From Verrucomicrobiota bacterium (lineage in GTDB: Bacteria; Verrucomicrobiota; Lentisphaeria; Oligosphaerales; Oligosphaeraceae): DNA of 9,575 nucleotides. The notes below the pieces were generated by a model. It saw only the letters and a program-made list of their open reading frames with translations, was not told the origin of the DNA and ran no database searches. The DNA is taken from contig JAKLHU010000044.1 of the NCBI GenBank assembly GCA_022709995.1, positions 1 to 9,575 of the forward strand, given 5' to 3'. A program made the position numbers and the translations under genes. Shown piece after piece: positions 7,206 through 9,575 of the stretch. Within the stretch, counting starts at the first letter, position 1, and every line of letters starts with the position of its first letter.

Positions 7206-7637
7206 TCACTTCACCGCGAACGGGACGGCTTTCTGGGCCTCGTGTGGGTGGGCTGGCCCGGCGTAGATTTTGAGTTTGCCGAACTGGGTGCGGGCGAGGC
7301 GGCCTTTGGGCATCATGCCCAGGACGGCGTCATGGATGAGCCGGGTGGGGTTCTTGGCGCGGACGACGTCGGCGGTCTGTTCCTTCAACCCGCCGATGTA
7401 GCCGGAGTAGTTCTGGTAGATTTTCTTGGTGTCTTTGTCGCCGGTCAGGACGACTTTTTCCGCGTTGACGACGACGATGTAGTCGCCGCAGTCGAGATGC
7501 GGGGTATAGGTTGGTTTGTGGCGGCCGCGGAGCATGTTGGCGATTTGGACGGCCAGGCGTCCGAGCACTTGCCCGGTGGCGTCGATCACATACCAGTTGC
7601 GGATGATTTCGTTTTCTTTGGGGAGGAAGGTCTTCAT
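7206..7637 (-). CDS. rplM: 50S ribosomal protein L13
   Basis: Early-assembly large-subunit protein L13, 143 residues as in most bacteria. Recognised from [16 protein letters not shown] (residues 14-29), [21 protein letters not shown] (about 38-58), the KVVLTGDK segment, [10 protein letters not shown] and the [15 protein letters not shown] block near 102-116, ending in [24 protein letters not shown] departs slightly from the commoner MLPKGPLGR. First gene of the rplM-rpsI operon. No clear Shine-Dalgarno precedes the ATG at 7637, which is unusual for a highly expressed gene; initiation may rely on an unstructured A-rich leader. Confidence 0.98.
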   Translation of the reverse strand: MKTFLPKENEIIRNWYVIDATGQVLGRLAVQIANMLRGRHKPTYTPHLDCGDYIVVVNAEKVVLTGDKDTKKIYQNYSGYIGGLKEQTADVVRAKNPTRLIHDAVLGMMPKGRLARTQFGKLKIYAGPAHPHEAQKAVPFAVK

Positions 7638-7700
7638 GGGTGTTGTACTCGGTCAAGCTATGTTTTAACGGTTTTTCCTAAAATACTTGCAAAGGAAGAA

Positions 7701-7730
7701 ATAATTTAAGCCGGATCTGGGGATTTTCAA
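7701..7730 (-). promoter_or_regulatory. Candidate rplM-rpsI promoter
   Basis: Minus-strand TTGAAA (7730-7725) with AATTAT (7706-7701) after 18 bp, or AAATTA after 17. This would give a leader of about 55-60 nt. A second possible pair, TTGCAA (7692-7687) and GTTAAA (7669-7664) 17 bp apart, lies closer to the gene. Consensus matching only. Confidence 0.35.
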
Positions 7731-7761
7731 CCCGCTTCCTGAAACAAAGGCGAAAAAAGTG

Positions 7762-7866
7762 TAATCGGTCAGCCATTGCATCTGGCGGCCCAAGTAGGCG
7801 CCTCAGGCCCTGAGGCGCTCAAGCGTTGACTCCTCTATCGCTCAATTCTCAATGGGTGACCGATTA
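7762..7866. mobile_element. MITE-like palindromic element, copy B (105 bp), inverted relative to A
   Basis: Terminal inverted repeats TAATCGGTCAGCCATTG (7762-7778) and CAATGGGTGACCGATTA (7850-7866) match at 16 of 17 positions; the complementarity extends by TG/CA outward to 7760-7868. The internal hairpin GCGCCTCAGG (7798-7807) with CCTGAGGCGC (7809-7818) corresponds to that of copy A. Reverse-complemented, it shares AGGAGTCAACGC and GCCGCCAGATGCAA with copy A. The flanks are A-runs (aaaaaagt on the left, aaaaaaac on the right), so a decayed 8-bp target duplication is possible but not provable. It sits in the rplM/pyrE divergent promoter region and could affect expression on either side. Confidence 0.75.
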
Positions 7867-7897
7867 CAAAAAAACCGCCCACTGTCGAGGCGGCAAA

Positions 7898-7925
7898 TGG
7901 AACTACGGCAAATCAGCATTATATT
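7898..7925 (+). promoter_or_regulatory. Candidate pyrE promoter
   Basis: TATATT at 7920-7925 matches the -10 consensus at 5 of 6 positions; the best upstream box, TGGAAC at 7898-7903 (16 bp away), is poor. It lies about 60 bp before the pyrE start and outside element B. Confidence 0.3.
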
Positions 7926-7972
7926 GCTTCTGCGTTCAAATTCCGGAAAAAACACCTCGAAATATTCAAGCC

Positions 7973-7978
7973 AGGGGA
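7973..7978 (+). promoter_or_regulatory. Ribosome binding site that fixes the pyrE start
   Basis: AGGGGA lies 5 nt before the ATG at 7984, the codon at which similarity to PyrE begins. It rules out the longer in-frame reading that starts at 7852 near the end of element B. Confidence 0.75.
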
Positions 7979-7983
7979 AGTTC

Positions 7984-8553
7984 ATGCACGAAGCCGTTGT
8001 CCTCCAATACTTGTCTGAAACAGGCGCTCTTCTGGAAGGCCATTTTCTTCTCCGCAGCGGTCTCCACAGCGACCGCTATTTCCAAGCCGCCCTCGTCCTG
8101 CAGCATACGGTCATCGCCGCCAAGCTGTGCGCCGCCATGGCCGAGGCATGGGAAGGCCAAAACATCGAAACCGTCATCTCGCCCGCCATCGGCGGCATCC
8201 TGGTCGGCCAGGAAATCGGCCGCTGCCTCGGCGTCAAAGCCATCTTCGCGGAAAAAGACGAACAATCCAACCTCCTCCTCCGCCGCGGCTTCACCCTGAA
8301 GCCGGGTGAACGCGTCCTGGTCGCCGAAGATGTCATCACCAAAGGCGGCCGCGTCCAGCAAACCCTCGATCTGGTCCGAGCCCAGGGCGCCATCCCGGTC
8401 GGCATAGCCGCCATGGTTGACCGCAGCGCCGGCGGCGTCGACTTCGGAATCCCCTTTCGAAGCCTGGTCAAACTCAACCTCCCGACCTTCGAACCAACCC
8501 AATGCCCGCTCTGCCAAAAAGGCATCCCCATCGACAAGCCCGGCTCCAAATAA
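7984..8553 (+). CDS. pyrE: Orotate phosphoribosyltransferase (PyrE)
   Basis: Cytosolic enzyme joining orotate to PRPP to give orotidine 5'-phosphate, the penultimate step of UMP synthesis. The 189-residue length fits the family. Visible motifs: substrate-binding SGLHSDRYFQ (residues 25-34), SPAIGGILVGQEIGR (66-80), the flexible-loop region around AEKDEQ (89-94), and the PRPP-binding signature VLVAEDVITKGGR (111-123), where Lys120 replaces the commoner Thr. The tail CPLCQKGIPIDKPGSK, with a Cys-x-x-Cys pair at 174/177, is typical of the PyrE subgroup found in Thermus, cyanobacteria and many other phyla rather than the enterobacterial form. It is transcribed away from rplM and followed after 139 bp by secA. 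No downstream pyrimidine gene is visible. Confidence 0.95.
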   Translation: MHEAVVLQYLSETGALLEGHFLLRSGLHSDRYFQAALVLQHTVIAAKLCAAMAEAWEGQNIETVISPAIGGILVGQEIGRCLGVKAIFAEKDEQSNLLLRRGFTLKPGERVLVAEDVITKGGRVQQTLDLVRAQGAIPVGIAAMVDRSAGGVDFGIPFRSLVKLNLPTFEPTQCPLCQKGIPIDKPGSK

Positions 8554-8634
8554 TCATACCGCCGTACCGCCTCCACCGGACCGGCGCCTCCACCCGGTCG
8601 CGCAACGTCATCCCGCAACGGCGCCATCACCCCT

Positions 8635-8664
8635 CGACAGCAGGCCGGCAACGCCGGCCCGTCG
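8635..8664. repeat. Strong GC hairpin between pyrE and secA
   Basis: GGCCGGC (8643-8649), loop AAC, GCCGGCC (8653-8659), with outer CGAC/GTCG pairs (8635-8638, 8661-8664). No T-run follows, so it is not a standard terminator; it may mark the end of the pyrE message or influence secA translation, whose ATG is 29 nt downstream. Confidence 0.55.
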
Positions 8665-8692
8665 ATAGCTCCCAACCACAAAAAGTCATCTC

Positions 8693-9436
8693 ATGATTCA
8701 ATGGATAATGAAAAAAATATTCGGCAGCCGCAATGCCCGGTTGCTGAAAAAACTGCAGCCGACGGTCGCCCGCATCAATGCATGCTTCGCCGGCTACGCG
8801 TCCCTCACCGACGACCAGCTGAAGGCCAAAACCCAGGAATTCAAGGAACGGCTGCGCCAGGGCGAAACCACCGACGACCTTCTCTGCGAAGCGTATGCCG
8901 TCGTCAAAGAAGCCTGCCGGCGCCTGTGCGGCACCACGGTCAGAGTGACCGGCCATGACCTCGTCTGGGACATGGTCCCGTTCGACGTCCAGCTCGTCGG
9001 CGCCATCGCCCTGCACCAGAACCACATCGCGGAAATGGCCACCGGCGAAGGCAAAACCCTTGTCGCCATCATGCCCCTGTACCTGAACGCTCTGACCGGC
9101 CGCAATGTCCAGCTCGTCACCGTCAACGACTACCTCGCCCGCCGCGACTCGGAATGGATGGGACACGTCTACACCTGGCTCGGACTGACCGTCGGCTGCC
9201 TCCAGAACAACCAGTCATCCGCCGTCCGCCGCGAACAGTACGCCTGCGACATCACCTACGGGACCAACAGCGAATTCGGCTTCGACTACCTACGTGACAT
9301 GGGCATGGCCATGTCACGCGAGGAAATGGTCCAGCGCGACCACTACTTCGCCATCGTCGACGAAATCGACAGCATTCTCATCGACGAGGCCCGCACCCCC
9401 CTGATCATCGCCGGCCCCGCCAAAGTCTCCACCCAC
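8693..9436 (+). CDS. secA: SecA preprotein translocase ATPase, N-terminal 248 residues only
   Basis: Motor ATPase that pushes secretory proteins through SecYEG. The start [16 protein letters not shown] is typical of SecA; the ATG at 8693 has no good Shine-Dalgarno, and an internal ATG at 8708 is a less likely alternative. Nucleotide-binding domain 1 is recognisable: [23 protein letters not shown] (about 86-108), Walker [10 protein letters not shown] (115-123), [16 protein letters not shown] (143-157), [15 protein letters not shown] (188-202), and Walker [20 protein letters not shown] (221-239). SecA normally continues for 850-1000 residues through the preprotein-crosslinking domain and second nucleotide domain. 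Here similarity ends at about residue 248 (GPAKVSTH) and the same frame continues as AccC. As written, this product could not function as a translocase. Confidence 0.93.
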
Positions 9437-9575
9437 ATGTTCGAGAAAATCCTGGTCGCTAACCGCGGCGAGATCGCCCTTCGGGTTATCCGTGCCTGCA
9501 AGGAGTTGAATATCCGCACGGTGGCCGTCTATTCCGAGGCGGATGCGAACTCCATGCACGTCCAGATGGCGGATG
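9437..9575 (+). CDS. accC: Biotin carboxylase (AccC) N-terminus, in frame with secA, cut by window edge
   Basis: Translating from the ATG at 9437 gives [20 protein letters not shown] followed by [20 protein letters not shown] and HVQMAD, the near-invariant start of acetyl-CoA carboxylase biotin carboxylase and of related pyruvate/propionyl carboxylases. This subunit carboxylates biotin on AccB using ATP and bicarbonate, the first step of fatty-acid synthesis. Only 46 codons are present. No ribosome site precedes it: the bases just upstream are secA coding sequence, and the Met is also residue 249 of the secA frame. Codon use changes here (GAG instead of GAA, plus AAG, GTG, GCG, CTT, CGT). Most likely a chimeric contig join or a genuine rearrangement, not a natural gene start. 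Confidence 0.9.
   Translation, partial: MFEKILVANRGEIALRVIRACKELNIRTVAVYSEADANSMHVQMAD

Larger units (their letters stand above)
7638..7983. promoter_or_regulatory. Divergent control region between rplM and pyrE
   Basis: A 346-bp non-coding region separating leftward rplM from rightward pyrE. From left to right it holds an AT-rich rplM leader/promoter zone (7650-7730), palindromic element B (7762-7866), poly-A on both sides of that element, a small CCGCC/GGCGG inverted repeat (7875-7879 with 7889-7893), an AT-rich patch with TATATT (7920-7925), and the pyrE ribosome site. An open frame runs into pyrE from 7852 but shows no PyrE similarity before 7984. Confidence 0.7.

Noticed and set aside
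7762..7866. CRISPR array, attC site or tRNA gene
   Set aside because: There is only one unit per locus, no regularly spaced repeats, no integrase nearby, and the fold has no cloverleaf or CCA-type end.
5464..7868. Composite transposon formed by the two inverted elements carrying argC-rpsI-rplM
   Set aside because: The enclosed genes are core housekeeping genes with native codon usage, and copy A has its own flanking duplication, so the copies most likely inserted independently.
7852..7983. N-terminal extension of pyrE by 44 codons
   Set aside because: It starts inside element B, has no PyrE similarity, and a good ribosome site precedes the ATG at 7984.

Overview
The window carries ordinary Gram-negative housekeeping genes at high GC. 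Coding strands strongly prefer C-ending codons and use GAA/AAA for Glu/Lys. BamA and an LptF/LptG permease imply an outer membrane with lipopolysaccharide. The LepA sequence (for example GITIKSHPV after the G2 motif and the KLQLNDSA segment) resembles, from memory, homologues of the Planctomycetota-Verrucomicrobiota-Chlamydiota group. A lineage near Lentisphaerota/Verrucomicrobiota is my best guess, but it is an inference and has not been tested by search.

Layout. Positions 1-7637 are all minus strand. Reading in the direction of transcription, the order is rplM (L13), rpsI (S9), a strong intrinsic terminator, argC, a 123-bp palindromic repeat element (copy A), bamA, a 285-bp GC-rich gap with a 23-bp tandem repeat, an lptF/lptG-type permease, and lepA, which is cut by the left window edge. 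Positions 7638-7983 are a divergent control region holding a second, inverted copy (B) of the same element plus candidate promoters for both directions. From 7984 the plus strand carries pyrE and then the start of secA.

Functionally there are four groups: translation (L13, S9, the elongation factor LepA), envelope assembly (BamA inserts outer-membrane barrels, LptF/G extracts LPS from the inner membrane, SecA drives export), arginine synthesis (ArgC) and pyrimidine synthesis (PyrE).

Two things stand out. First, a pair of related palindromic elements of about 105-123 bp with 17-bp terminal inverted repeats flanks the argC-rpsI-rplM block in inverted orientation. Copy A is bracketed by a perfect 10-bp direct repeat that contains the argC stop codon, the signature of a small non-autonomous transposable element (MITE-like). 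Second, the secA frame turns at Met249 (9437) into the unmistakable N-terminus of biotin carboxylase (AccC), without a frame break but with a change in codon usage. This is either a chimeric assembly join or a real rearrangement, and the former is more likely because secA is normally essential.
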